A stretch of DNA of 64,000 bases from Microbacterium sp. LCT-H2. Lineage in GTDB: Bacteria > Actinomycetota > Actinomycetes > Actinomycetales > Microbacteriaceae. Positions 20,662-29,064 of this stretch are shown here, piece by piece (the first letter of the stretch is position 1; the number at the start of each line of letters is the position of its first letter). The DNA lies in contig NZ_MODW01000002.1 in NCBI RefSeq assembly GCF_001866135.1, positions 372,001-436,000 of the forward strand. Reading direction: 5' to 3'. A program made the translations under genes and the position numbers. Below the pieces are notes generated by a model. It made no database searches and was not told where the DNA came from. It saw only the letters and a list, made by a program, of their open reading frames with translations.

Positions 20662-21336
20662 TCAGGCGCGGCGGCGGAACGCGAGCACCGCGACCACGAG
20701 CGCCGCGACACCGGCGAGGAGGCCGCCGGCGCCCAGGGCGATGCCCAGCGCGTCGTCGCCGTCGTCCGCCGTCGCGGGCTGCGGCGCGGCGCTCGAGCCG
20801 TGACCGTCCGCGGCGCCGTCCGTGACCGTCACGACAGGCGCAGGCGAGTCGAGGTCGTGGGGGTCCTCACCCTTCTCGGCGAGCTGCGTCCACTCGGTCG
20901 CGCCGTCCACGCACTGCTGGACCACCGGGAAGGCGAGCGACTCGGGCGTGTCCTCGTCCAGGCCCACCGACATGCTCACGGCACCGCGCAGGTCAGTCGG
21001 CACCGGGGTGAGGGCGGTGTACGTGACGGCGCTCACGAGACCGTCGTCGCCGCGCTCGACCTGGATCGTCCAGTCGCCGTCGAGCGTCGGGGCGACCGAG
21101 GCGAGGCCGTCCGGCATGGTGATGCGCAGGGCCGTGGTGGGCGAGGTGCCGCAGCCGTGCGAGAACGAGAAGGTCAGCACGCCGTGGTCGCCCGCGGCGA
21201 GCTCGTCGGGGCTGACGCTGACGTGCGCCCCGGCCATCGCGGGCACGGCGAGGGCGAGGGCGAGTCCGCCGACGATGCCGGTGGCTCCGAGGAAGGCGCG
21301 GCGCGGACGACGGGGACGGATGGTGGTGTTCGACAT
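20662..21336 (-). CDS. ycnI: YcnI-family (DUF1775) copper-associated protein
   Basis: 224 residues. The N terminus carries a Tat-like signal (PRRAFLGATG) that ends in AGA, giving a mature protein starting HVSVSPDEL. In B. subtilis YcnI this N-terminal His plus a downstream Trp (here in GDWTIQ) bind copper. The C terminus has one membrane anchor (about 200-220) followed by RRRA. The ATG at 21336 is chosen because CTGGAGA precedes it at normal distance; the open frame runs further upstream without support. The gene lies downstream of a small membrane protein gene on the same strand, possibly the same transcript. Confidence 0.85.
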   Translation of the reverse strand: MSNTTIRPRRPRRAFLGATGIVGGLALALAVPAMAGAHVSVSPDELAAGDHGVLTFSFSHGCGTSPTTALRITMPDGLASVAPTLDGDWTIQVERGDDGLVSAVTYTALTPVPTDLRGAVSMSVGLDEDTPESLAFPVVQQCVDGATEWTQLAEKGEDPHDLDSPAPVVTVTDGAADGHGSSAAPQPATADDGDDALGIALGAGGLLAGVAALVVAVLAFRRRA

Positions 21337-21428
21337 AGGGTCTCCAGATGCTCGTGTGCGGGCGCGCCGGAACTGCGCAGCCCGGAAGAAAGGGCCGTCG
21401 AACGGGGACGGCCGGATCGAGGGACGGC

Positions 21429-22013
21429 TCAGCCGCCGACGAGCACCGGAGGACCGCGTCGCGAGACCACGGCGGTCGTCGCGACGTCGAGCGGAGGGAG
21501 AAGAGCGGAGCGCAGCGGACGCGGGGGTGCCGGAGGCGTGGTGGCGGGTGCCGTCCCGCGTCGGAGAGCGGCCAGGAACCAGCGGGCGATCGTACGCAGC
21601 ACGCTCTCGCCATGCCACAGCAGCACCGTCGTCAGCAGGGCGGCTGCGAGGTGGGCCGACAGCATCAGCGCTCCCGGCCCTGGGGTCGGTGACAGCGGGC
21701 CGAGCGCGCTCAGGTCGAGGTGGTGGGAGTGGGCGCCGAGGCCGGGGGCGTCTCCGGCGGTGGGAGCACCCAGAAGCTGGAAGAGCAGGTGGAACGCGCC
21801 CTGCGCCAGGATCACGGCCACCGCGACCCGCGCGCGCGACGACCGCTCGCCGACCACGGCGGCGGAGAAGGGCACGAAGAGCGCGGCGACGGCGGCGATG
21901 AGCAGCGGGTGCGGGGCGGCGCCGCCGGCGAGCGTGTGCGAGACGGCCGCGAGGAGTGTGGCGATCGCGGACACGGCGGCGGCGCGGAGGAAGCGCAGCT
22001 GCCGGGACGTCAT
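21429..22013 (-). CDS. Histidine-containing multi-pass membrane protein upstream of ycnI
   Basis: 194 residues with about four hydrophobic segments (10-30, 38-55, 63-82, 112-135) and histidines at several membrane boundaries (SHTLAGG, PHPLL, AFHLLF, AHSHHLD, AHLAAAL). TAGGCT lies 6 nt before the ATG (22020-22025 on the plus coordinate), so it is the first, leaderless gene of a probable two-gene unit with ycnI. Position and histidines suggest a metal-related membrane role, perhaps with copper, but no known copper-transporter motif is visible. The proline-rich C terminus is cytoplasmic or external; topology is unclear. Confidence 0.6.
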   Translation of the reverse strand: MTSRQLRFLRAAAVSAIATLLAAVSHTLAGGAAPHPLLIAAVAALFVPFSAAVVGERSSRARVAVAVILAQGAFHLLFQLLGAPTAGDAPGLGAHSHHLDLSALGPLSPTPGPGALMLSAHLAAALLTTVLLWHGESVLRTIARWFLAALRRGTAPATTPPAPPRPLRSALLPPLDVATTAVVSRRGPPVLVGG

Positions 22014-22079
22014 CGTGCCAGCCTAGCGACGCTGCGCGAGCCGGGCGGATTCCTAGGCTGCGGGCAGTAGCGTGGGCCT

Positions 22080-23393
22080 GTGGAATTCCTGCTCTATCTG
22101 GGCGGCATCGTGTTCATGCTGATCGGCCTCGGCCTCTCGATCGGTCTGCACGAGGTCGGCCACCTCGTCCCCGCCAAGCTCTTCGGCGTGCGTGTCGGCC
22201 AGTACATGATCGGCTTCGGGCCGCGCCTGTGGTCGAAGCGGATCGGCGAGACGGAGTACGGCTTCAAGCTGCTGCCCCTCGGCGGGTTCATCTCGATGTC
22301 GGGCATGTATCCGTCGTCGAAGGACAGCGGGCCGGCGTCCGGGGCGTTCCGCACGCTCATCCAGGACGCGCGCTCGGCCAACGACGAGACGATCGCGGAG
22401 GGCGCGGAGGACCGGGTCTTCTACAAGCTGCCGGTGTGGAAGCGCGTGATCGTGATGCTCGGTGGACCGCTCATGAATCTCCTGCTGGCCGTGGTCATCT
22501 TCACCGTCCTCGTCAGCGGGATCGGTGTGCAGCAGGGCACCACGACGGTCGCGGCGGTGAACGAGTGCGTGGTCCCCGCATCGTCGACGGCGACCGAGTG
22601 CGGGGCCGACGATCCGGAGTCACCCGCCGCGGCGGCCGATGTGCAGCCCGGCGACGTCCTCGTGTCCATCGACGGGAAGCCGGTGTCGACCTTCGCCGAG
22701 GCCACCGCCATCGTCCAGGCCTCACCGGGCGAGCCCCTCGCCCTCGTGGTGCGCCGGGACGGCACCGAGCGGACGCTCACCCTCACACCCATCGCCGCGG
22801 AGCGCACCCTCACGGATGCGAGCGGGCAGCCGGTGCTCGACGACGACGGCGAGCCCGTCGTGAAGGAGGTCGGCTACGCGGGGATGATCGCGCAGATGGG
22901 CTACGTGCAGCAGCCGCTGACCGCCGGCCCGCAGCTGGCGGCGGATACCGTCGCGCGGGTCGGCTCGCTGATCGTGACGCTGCCGGTGCGGCTGTGGGAC
23001 GTCGGGGTCTCGCTGGTGACGGGTGGCGAACGCGATCCGAACGGTCCGCTGAGCGTCGTCGGCGTCGGACGCCTCGCGGGCGAGGTGGCCGCGACGGACG
23101 CTCCGGTGCTGAACCGCTTCGCCGTGCTGCTCGGCCTTCTCGGCTCGCTCAACGTCGCGCTCTTCGTCTTCAACCTCATCCCGCTGCTGCCGCTCGACGG
23201 CGGACACATCGTCGTCGCGCTGTGGGAGGGGGTCAAGCGGGCGTGGGCGAAGCTCTTCCGACGGCCGCCGCCGACGCCGGTCGACGCCACCAAGCTCGTG
23301 CCGCTGACCGTCGTCGTCGCGACGCTGCTGATCGCGATGGGCGCGCTCCTGCTCGTGGCCGACCTGTTCAACCCGGTCAAGCTCCTGGGCTGA
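22080..23393 (+). CDS. rseP: Site-2 intramembrane metalloprotease (RseP/Rip1 type)
   Basis: 437 residues. The zinc motif HEVGH is at 24-28 in the first membrane helix; the third ligand region FNLIPLLPLDGGH is at about 363-375. One PDZ domain lies between (about 180-260, with GDVLVSIDGKPV). It cleaves anti-sigma factors or other membrane proteins. Its position between dxr and ispG is conserved in actinobacteria. GTG start with TAGCGT (22068-22073) 6 nt upstream; it diverges from the ycnI-side membrane gene over 66 bases. Confidence 0.94.
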   Translation: MEFLLYLGGIVFMLIGLGLSIGLHEVGHLVPAKLFGVRVGQYMIGFGPRLWSKRIGETEYGFKLLPLGGFISMSGMYPSSKDSGPASGAFRTLIQDARSANDETIAEGAEDRVFYKLPVWKRVIVMLGGPLMNLLLAVVIFTVLVSGIGVQQGTTTVAAVNECVVPASSTATECGADDPESPAAAADVQPGDVLVSIDGKPVSTFAEATAIVQASPGEPLALVVRRDGTERTLTLTPIAAERTLTDASGQPVLDDDGEPVVKEVGYAGMIAQMGYVQQPLTAGPQLAADTVARVGSLIVTLPVRLWDVGVSLVTGGERDPNGPLSVVGVGRLAGEVAATDAPVLNRFAVLLGLLGSLNVALFVFNLIPLLPLDGGHIVVALWEGVKRAWAKLFRRPPPTPVDATKLVPLTVVVATLLIAMGALLLVADLFNPVKLLG

Positions 23394-23408
23394 GCGGCCG
23401 GAGCGCGC

Positions 23409-25292
23409 TCAGCGCAGGGCGTGCGCCGCCAGGCGCTCCAGCGTGCGGATGCCGTCGCGGGACAGGATCGATTCGAGGTGACCCTGCACCGAGGCGAAGC
23501 CGTCGCCGCGCAGCGCGTAGACGTCTCCGGTCACCGGATCGGCGGAGACCTCGGCCGCGCCCACCGTCGTCACTCCCGGGTCGACCCGCGCCGTGAAGGT
23601 GTTGTAGAACCCGATCGAGGCGTCCTCGCCGAACACCGGCACGGCCTTCTGCAGCCCCTGGTGCGGAGCGTCGAGGGGCGTCAGCGCGATCCCCATCCGG
23701 TCCGCCAGGATCTGGTGGCTCAGGCACACCGCGAGCAGCGGCGACTGCGCCTGCAGGCGGGCCGCCACCACCTCCCGCATCCGTGCGATGCGCGGGCTCG
23801 CGTCGTCTCGGGGGTCGCCGGGGCCGGGGCCGGCGACGACGAGATCGGCCGTCTCGACCGCCTCGTCGTCGACCGTGTCCCAGGAGGCGATCGTCACGTC
23901 GAGCCCGAGATGGCGGAGCTGATGCGCGAGCATCGTCGTGAAGCGGTCCTCGGCGTCGACCACGAGGGCGGAGCGGCCGGAGAACGGACCCGTGAAGTCC
24001 TCGCCCTGCGGGTTCAGCCAGAATTCGGCGAGGCGGGCGTTGCGCGAGGAGAGGAGCGCGGCGACGTCCGGGTCGTCGGCGAGACGCCGGGGCTCACCGG
24101 GGGCGTCGGCGTCGCTCCGCGCCTCCGCCACACGGTCCCGGTCGATCGCGCCGATGGCTCCCAGCACGCCCGCGGCCTTGCCGTGTGTCTCGGAGACCTC
24201 GCCGTGCGGGTCCGAGTGCCGGACGAGGGTGGCGCCGACGGGCACGCTCAGCGCGCCGTCCTGCAGGTACACCGTGCGGATGAGGATCGGGGCGTCGAGG
24301 TCGTGCCCGCCGTCGCCGTGGGGGGTGAACAGCGCGGCCACCCCGGAGTAGTACCCCCGGGGCTTGCGCTCGTGCCGCCGGATCACGGCACAGGCGTTCT
24401 GCATGGGCGAGCCGGTCACGGTCGGGGCGAACATCGTCTCGCGGAGGATGTCCCGCGGGTCCAGTCCGCTCCGGCCGCGCAGCATGTACTCCGTGTGCGT
24501 CAGCCGCGACATCTCCTTGAGATGCGGGCCCGTGATGCGTCCGCCGTCGGCGCAGACGGCGCTCATCATCTTGAGCTCCTCGTCGACGACCATGAACAGT
24601 TCCTCGGTCTCCTTGGTCGACGTGAGGAAGTCGGTGAGCGTCTCCTTCGTCGCGCCGCCCGCCGGATGCCGGAAGGTGCCCGAGATGGGGTTCATGGTGA
24701 CGACGCCGCCGCGGGCCACGACATGCGCCTCGGGGCTCGCGCCCACCGCGATGTGACCGGGGGTGACGACCGCGAACGTCCAGTAGGCGCCGCGCTCGTG
24801 AGTGAGGAGCGCTCGGAACCAGGTGAGCGCCGCGGTGCGCTCATCGGCGTCGACGGTCGCGGTGAAGTCGCGGCGGATGACGAAGTTCGCGCCCTCGCCG
24901 CGGCCGATCTCATCGGCGATCACCGTCTCCACGATCGCGGCGTACTCCTCGTCGGCGATGTCGAAGCCCTCGTCACGCAGGGGGACAGGGGAAGAGGGGA
25001 GCGCGTCGAGCACGGCGGCGGTCGGCAGGTGGAGGTGCTCCGCCACGACGAGACAGCGCAGCGGGGCGCCGTCGTCCTGAGCCACGAAGCCGCGCTCGCG
25101 GACCTGTCGATACGGGACGAGGGCGAAGACCTCCCGCGGCTCTCCGTCGACGGTCAGCGGGATGTCGGCGAGCAGCTCGACGTCGGTCACGTCGCCGGTG
25201 AGCAGCTCCACGGTGTCTGTGCCGTCCCGCGCGATCAGCACGAAGGACGCGGTGGGATCGGCGCTGAGCTCGTCGAGGCGAGAGAGGGTCAT
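23409..25292 (-). CDS. Fused anthranilate synthase-type enzyme (PhzE/TrpEG-like: chorismate domain plus glutamine amidotransferase)
   Basis: 627 residues. The chorismate-utilising domain spans about 1-410, with GEGANFVIRRDF (about 110-121), PISGTFRH (about 201-208), ELKMMSAVC (about 240-248) and a metal-binding EMSRLTHTEYM segment. The glutamine amidotransferase domain spans about 435-627, with the nucleophile in AVCLSHQ (about 530) and the partner His/Glu in QGHLES (about 607). It converts chorismate and glutamine to anthranilate or ADIC. The sequence resembles the PhzE branch, but the Trp-codon attenuator upstream points to tryptophan synthesis. AGGAG lies 6 nt before the ATG at 25292, which is why the longer open frame was cut here. 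Confidence 0.85.
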   Translation of the reverse strand: MTLSRLDELSADPTASFVLIARDGTDTVELLTGDVTDVELLADIPLTVDGEPREVFALVPYRQVRERGFVAQDDGAPLRCLVVAEHLHLPTAAVLDALPSSPVPLRDEGFDIADEEYAAIVETVIADEIGRGEGANFVIRRDFTATVDADERTAALTWFRALLTHERGAYWTFAVVTPGHIAVGASPEAHVVARGGVVTMNPISGTFRHPAGGATKETLTDFLTSTKETEELFMVVDEELKMMSAVCADGGRITGPHLKEMSRLTHTEYMLRGRSGLDPRDILRETMFAPTVTGSPMQNACAVIRRHERKPRGYYSGVAALFTPHGDGGHDLDAPILIRTVYLQDGALSVPVGATLVRHSDPHGEVSETHGKAAGVLGAIGAIDRDRVAEARSDADAPGEPRRLADDPDVAALLSSRNARLAEFWLNPQGEDFTGPFSGRSALVVDAEDRFTTMLAHQLRHLGLDVTIASWDTVDDEAVETADLVVAGPGPGDPRDDASPRIARMREVVAARLQAQSPLLAVCLSHQILADRMGIALTPLDAPHQGLQKAVPVFGEDASIGFYNTFTARVDPGVTTVGAAEVSADPVTGDVYALRGDGFASVQGHLESILSRDGIRTLERLAAHALR

Positions 25293-25330
25293 CGATGTCT
25301 CCTGTGCGAGGGCTCCGGCTCGGCGCAACG

Positions 25331-25400
25331 AAAAGACCGCCCCGGAGGCGGTCTGGATTCGAGGGAACGCGAACACACCGCCTAGGAGGCGGGCCACCAG
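25331..25400 (-). promoter_or_regulatory. Ribosome-mediated tryptophan attenuator
   Basis: On the minus strand four segments can pair in turn: segment 1 CCGCCT (25387-25392), segment 2 AGGCGGT (25377-25383), segment 3 ACCGCCT (25346-25352), segment 4 GGGCGGT (25336-25342). Pairing 3:4 gives the GACCGCC/GGCGGTC hairpin (25335-25353) followed by TTTT, a terminator. Pairing 2:3 is the antiterminator. Segment 1 overlaps the leader peptide's last codons, and the stop codon lies in the 1:2 hairpin. Low charged tRNA-Trp would stall the ribosome at the two Trp codons and favour 2:3. Confidence 0.85.
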
Positions 25401-25417
25401 GTGATGTGCGCGATCAT
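25382..25417 (-). CDS. trpL: Tryptophan leader peptide MIAHITWWPAS
   Basis: Eleven codons with tandem TGG TGG Trp codons at 7-8, ending in TAG inside the 1:2 hairpin of the attenuator. TAGTTT (25425-25430, minus strand) lies 7 nt before the ATG and no Shine-Dalgarno is present, so the leader is probably translated as a leaderless message. The peptide itself has no expected function. It controls the fused anthranilate synthase-type gene that starts 90 bases downstream. Confidence 0.88.
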   Translation of the reverse strand: MIAHITWWPAS

Positions 25418-25424
25418 TGGGGCG

Positions 25425-25430
25425 AAACTA
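25425..25430 (-). promoter_or_regulatory. -10 element TAGTTT for the trp leader
   Basis: Located 7 nt before the leader peptide ATG. No convincing -35 is visible in the GC-rich sequence upstream. Confidence 0.5.
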
Positions 25431-25464
25431 CCACACCCCGCCCTGCCGGCCGGGCGGCGTGACG

Positions 25465-26091
25465 TCACCAGAGAGAGCCGCCGGTTCCCGCTTCCTCGTC
25501 GTCGAGGCAGTGATCCACGAGCAGGCGCACGCCGCGCGCGATCTCCTCGTCGTCCAGGTGTGGAGCGCCGGCCGGCGCGGTGCTGCGGGACCAGGGCAGA
25601 TGGACGAAGCCGGCGGGCACGTGCGCGGGGACGGCGGAGAGCGCCGTGTACAGCACGTGGTTGCACACGTACGAGCCCGCGGAGAGCGAGAGGCGTGCGG
25701 GGAGACCCGCATCGGCGAGCAGGCGCACGAGGCGCTTCACGGGGAGGGTGGCGAATCGGGCGGCCGGACCGTCCGGATGGCTGTGCTGGTCCACCGGTTG
25801 CACGCCGTCGTTGTCGGGGATCCGCGCGTCGATCAGGTTCAGCCCGACGCGCTCGACCGCGACCCGATCGCTTCCGCCGGCGAGGCCCGTGCACACGACC
25901 GCGTCGGGGGAGTGCTGGGCGATCCGCTCCCGCAGGAGCGCGGCCGATCGGGCGAACGACACCGGCAGCGTCGCGACGACCAGGTCGTGAGGGCCGTCGT
26001 ATCCGGCGGCGACTGTCTCCACGGCCTCCGTCGAGGGATTGCGGGCTGCGCCGTCGAAGGGATCGAAGCCGGTGAGGAGGATGACCGCCAT
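25465..26091 (-). CDS. pcp: Pyrrolidone-carboxylate (pyroglutamyl) peptidase
   Basis: 208 residues, peptidase family C15. The catalytic triad is E80 (AVERVGLN), C143 (GSYVCNH) and H164 (GFVHLPW). It removes N-terminal pyroglutamate from peptides in the cytoplasm. The open frame continues far upstream antisense to ispG, but the ATG at 26091 is the real start: TACGCT lies 6 nt before it and the family N terminus (ILLTGFDPFDG) begins there. It diverges from ispG. Confidence 0.93.
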   Translation of the reverse strand: MAVILLTGFDPFDGAARNPSTEAVETVAAGYDGPHDLVVATLPVSFARSAALLRERIAQHSPDAVVCTGLAGGSDRVAVERVGLNLIDARIPDNDGVQPVDQHSHPDGPAARFATLPVKRLVRLLADAGLPARLSLSAGSYVCNHVLYTALSAVPAHVPAGFVHLPWSRSTAPAGAPHLDDEEIARGVRLLVDHCLDDEEAGTGGSLW

Positions 26092-26151
26092 GTCCTCAGC
26101 GTAAGCGCCCGCATCCAGCCCTTCTGCATCCTGGCGGCGTAGGCTGGGATC

Positions 26152-27303
26152 GTGCCAGCAGTGAATCTTGGGATGCCGAAGGTCCCCGAAGTCCTCGCCC
26201 CGCGTCGCAAGTCCCGCCAGATCAAGGTGGGCAAGGTGCTCGTCGGCGGCGATGCGCCCGTCAGCGTGCAGTCGATGACGACGACGAAGACGACCGACAT
26301 CAACGGGACGCTGCAGCAGATCGCGGAGCTCACCGCCTCGGGCTGCGAGATCGTGCGCGTCGCCGTTCCCTCGCAGGACGACGCCGATGTGCTGCACATC
26401 ATCGCGAAGAAGAGCCAGATCCCGGTCATCGCCGACATCCACTTCCAGCCGAAGTACGTCTTCCAGGCGATCGACGCCGGGTGCGCGGCCGTGCGCGTCA
26501 ACCCGGGGAACATTCGCAAGTTCGACGATCAGGTCGGTGAGATCGCGAAGGCCGCCAAGGACGCGGGCGTCTCGCTCCGCATCGGCGTGAACGCGGGCTC
26601 GCTCGACCGTCGCCTGCTCGAGAAGTACGGCAAGGCCACGCCGGAGGCCCTGGTCGAGAGCGCGGTCTGGGAGGCGTCGCTGTTCGAGGAGCACGACTTC
26701 CACGACTTCAAGATCTCGGTCAAGCACAACGACCCGGTCGTCATGGTCAAGGCCTACCGTCAGCTCGCCGAGCGGGGCGACTGGCCGCTGCACCTCGGCG
26801 TGACCGAGGCGGGCCCGGCCTTCCAGGGCACGATCAAGAGCGCGACCGCCTTCGGCATCCTGCTGGGGGAGGGCATCGGCGACACCATCCGCGTGTCGCT
26901 GTCCGCCCCGCCGGCCGAGGAGGTCAAGGTCGGTCACCAGATCCTCCAGTCCCTCAACCTCCGGGAGCGCAAGCTCGAGATCGTTTCGTGCCCGTCGTGT
27001 GGTCGGGCGCAGGTCGACGTGTACACGCTCGCGGAAGACGTCACCGAGGGGCTCAAGGAGATGACGGTGCCGCTGCGCGTCGCGGTCATGGGCTGTGTCG
27101 TGAACGGTCCGGGCGAGGCGCGCGAGGCCGATCTCGGCGTCGCATCGGGCAACGGCAAGGGACAGATCTTCGTCAAGGGCGAGGTCATCAAGACCGTCCC
27201 GGAGGCCGACATCGTCGCCACGCTCATCGAGGAGGCGAACCGCATCGCCGCCGAGATGGGACCGGACGCTCCGCTCGGTACCGCCCAGGTCGTCACCGCC
27301 TGA
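26152..27303 (+). CDS. ispG: 4-hydroxy-3-methylbut-2-enyl diphosphate synthase
   Basis: 383 residues, flavodoxin-type (GcpE) [4Fe-4S] enzyme of the MEP pathway converting MEcPP to HMBPP. The TIM-barrel part holds RVNPGN and the C-terminal cluster ligands are C280 and C283 (CPSCGR) and C315 (GCVVNGPGE), with the catalytic Glu in the same motif. GTG start with TAGGCT (26140-26145) 6 nt upstream, so it is leaderless. Confidence 0.97.
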   Translation: MPAVNLGMPKVPEVLAPRRKSRQIKVGKVLVGGDAPVSVQSMTTTKTTDINGTLQQIAELTASGCEIVRVAVPSQDDADVLHIIAKKSQIPVIADIHFQPKYVFQAIDAGCAAVRVNPGNIRKFDDQVGEIAKAAKDAGVSLRIGVNAGSLDRRLLEKYGKATPEALVESAVWEASLFEEHDFHDFKISVKHNDPVVMVKAYRQLAERGDWPLHLGVTEAGPAFQGTIKSATAFGILLGEGIGDTIRVSLSAPPAEEVKVGHQILQSLNLRERKLEIVSCPSCGRAQVDVYTLAEDVTEGLKEMTVPLRVAVMGCVVNGPGEAREADLGVASGNGKGQIFVKGEVIKTVPEADIVATLIEEANRIAAEMGPDAPLGTAQVVTA

Positions 27304-27316
27304 TCCGAGGAGCGCC

Positions 27317-28183
27317 ATGCCCACGCCCACGATCGTCACCTTCCCGGACGGCAGCCTCCGCGGAGACGCCGTCGTGACCCGTGTGACGGACGACGCGGAC
27401 GGGACGGTGATCGTCGTCGACGGCACCCCGTTCCACCCCGTCGATCACACCTGGCCCGATCAGCCCGGCGATGCCGGCGCGATCTCCGGCGAGGACGGGT
27501 CCGTCCGCGTGACCGAGGCGCTCATGGCTGCGGTCTCGGACGACGGCGAGTTCGCCGTGGGCAGCGCGATTCCTGTCAAGCGCGGGACCGAGGGCTGGAC
27601 CTGGCTGGTCGCTCACCGGCTGGAGGACGCGGCGCCGGCGTGGCTCGCAGAGGGGACTCGCGTGGTGCTCTCGGTCGACGGGGCACATCGTGCCGGCCTC
27701 AGCCGCGGTCACACCGCGTGCCACCTCGCCTCCCTCGCCCTGGATCTCGCGGTCGCCGACCTCTGGCGCAAGGACCCGGGGGAGGATGCGCTGGGAAACC
27801 CGGACTTCGAGGGACGCGCGAACCAGTCCAGCCGCATCCACGAGGGCGGTGCGGTCGACGAGTACCGGCTCGGCAAGAGCCTGCGCCGCGCGGGCTTCGA
27901 CACCGAGACATTCGCGGCCACGCTGACGGACCGTGAGCAGCGCATCAACGCGCAGCTCGCCGCGTGGGTCGCCTCCGCTGCCGCGAGCCGCATCGAGGTG
28001 GACGGACCGACCATCGTCGACCGGCGGCACTGGCACTGCGACCTCCCCGAGGGTGAAGCCGTGATCCTCTGTGGCGGCACCCACGTCCGTTCCCTCGCGG
28101 AATTCGCCGCCATCACGGTGACCCTGGATCTGTCCGACCCGCAGCTCCTCGTGATGACGACGACCGCGACTCCCGCCGCCTGA
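27317..28183 (+). CDS. AlaX-like zinc-dependent tRNA-editing domain protein
   Basis: 288 residues. It has the second additional domain (SAD) fold of alanyl/threonyl-tRNA synthetases: an N-terminal beta-barrel with GTPFHPV, then the zinc-ligand pairs H-x3-H in SRGHTACHLAS (about 118-128) and C-x3-H in LCGGTHVRSL (about 253-262). Free-standing members deacylate Ser- or Gly-tRNA(Ala); substrate here is unknown and the sequence is well diverged from classical AlaX. GAGGAG precedes the ATG at a 5-nt gap, and it begins 13 bases after ispG, so it is probably co-transcribed. Confidence 0.75.
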   Translation: MPTPTIVTFPDGSLRGDAVVTRVTDDADGTVIVVDGTPFHPVDHTWPDQPGDAGAISGEDGSVRVTEALMAAVSDDGEFAVGSAIPVKRGTEGWTWLVAHRLEDAAPAWLAEGTRVVLSVDGAHRAGLSRGHTACHLASLALDLAVADLWRKDPGEDALGNPDFEGRANQSSRIHEGGAVDEYRLGKSLRRAGFDTETFAATLTDREQRINAQLAAWVASAAASRIEVDGPTIVDRRHWHCDLPEGEAVILCGGTHVRSLAEFAAITVTLDLSDPQLLVMTTTATPAA

Positions 28184-28195
28184 GCTGTCGCCCGC

Positions 28196-28267
28196 CTCAG
28201 GCGCTCGCGCGAGGACAGGCGCCAGTCGCCGGTGTCGCCTGTTGTCGCGTGACTGCCTGTTCCCGCG
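28196..28267. repeat. GCCTG/CAGGC intergenic repeat cluster A
   Basis: Units CGCGAGGACAGGC (28208-28220), GCCTGTTGTCGCG (28237-28249) and GCCTGTTCCCGCG (28255-28267), plus a CAGGC at about 28198, between two convergent genes. First and last units are inverted relative to each other, so the array can fold. Confidence 0.6.
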
Positions 28268-28273
28268 ACGTGG

Positions 28274-28966
28274 TCAGCGCTCGAACCCCGCCTGCACCCG
28301 ACCCCCCGCGAGTTCCAGTTCCTCGCCGACCCGCGCCGCGAACCCCGGGATGTCTCCGGCGAGCAGCGGAGCGCTGAGCTGCTCCGCGCGCTCGGGACTC
28401 CACGCGCGCAGACGTCGGGGGAGCCACTTCCCGGAGCCGATCCACTGCCCGTCGGCCAGCAGCATCAGCTCTGCCATGCGCTCGAACAGCAGGCCTGCGA
28501 CCACGCGCTGTTCGAGAGGATCCGTCGCGTCGCCCAGGTCGTCGAGGAGATCGGTGATCACGTACCGCCGGAACCGTGACTCGCGGTCTTCCATTGTGGG
28601 GCCGGCGGCGAGCACGGCGCCCCACCGGGCCCGCAGGTCGTCGAGCCCAGGCCCGGAGCGCACAGGCACGCCCTCAACGAGCATGCGCACGATGACAGGT
28701 CGGTGCTGTGCGACGCCGCGGTTCGCCCATGTCTCGAACCCTGCCGCCGTGTAGGCGAACACCTCGAAGATCTCGCCCTCGAACTCGAAGGTGGCGGCCT
28801 CGCTCGCCTGGGCGTCGTCGGCGAAGAGGTCGTCGTCGATGAGCAGGAGGTCGATGTCGCTCGTGTGCGTGCGCTCGTCGCGGGCCGTGCTCCCGGCGAC
28901 GATCGCGGTGCGTGCGCGCGGATACCGCTCCACGAGGAAGCGCTCGACGCGCTCGGCCTGATCCAT
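28274..28966 (-). CDS. Nucleotidyltransferase-domain protein
   Basis: 230 residues. The N-terminal minimal nucleotidyltransferase motif is GSTARDERTHTSDIDLLLID (about 25-44), i.e. GS-x-D-x-D type, with a third acidic residue probably in EGEIFEVF. The C-terminal half is helical (DLLDDLGDATDPLEQRV) and could bind the acceptor. Members modify antibiotics, tRNA or proteins, or act as MNT antitoxins; no HEPN toxin gene is beside it. The ATG at 28966 is supported by TACCCT 6 nt upstream. Target unknown. Confidence 0.75.
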   Translation of the reverse strand: MDQAERVERFLVERYPRARTAIVAGSTARDERTHTSDIDLLLIDDDLFADDAQASEAATFEFEGEIFEVFAYTAAGFETWANRGVAQHRPVIVRMLVEGVPVRSGPGLDDLRARWGAVLAAGPTMEDRESRFRRYVITDLLDDLGDATDPLEQRVVAGLLFERMAELMLLADGQWIGSGKWLPRRLRAWSPERAEQLSAPLLAGDIPGFAARVGEELELAGGRVQAGFER

Positions 28967-28981
28967 CTCGACAGGGTATCC

Positions 28982-29061
28982 GGCGGGGACACAGGCGATC
29001 GCGGCGACACAGGCTCTGGTGCCGGTAAGCGCCTGATCCGGCGTCCTCGCCTGACCCGGCG
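28982..29061. repeat. GCCTG/CAGGC intergenic repeat cluster B
   Basis: Units ending in ACAGGC at 28991-28996 and 29009-29014 and units GCCTGATCCGGCG (29031-29043) and GCCTGACCCGGCG (29049-29061), i.e. two copies in each orientation in 80 bases. Confidence 0.55.
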
Positions 29062-29064
29062 GAG

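Noticed and set aside
25465..25900. The C-terminal MIAHITWWPAS frame as part of a larger 170-residue protein
   Set aside because: The longer frame is antisense-like Arg/Pro sequence inside pcp; only the last 11 codons have a promoter and attenuator context.
26092..27426. N-terminal extension of the pcp frame
   Set aside because: Antisense to ispG; pcp has its own leaderless start at 26091 and the family N terminus begins there.
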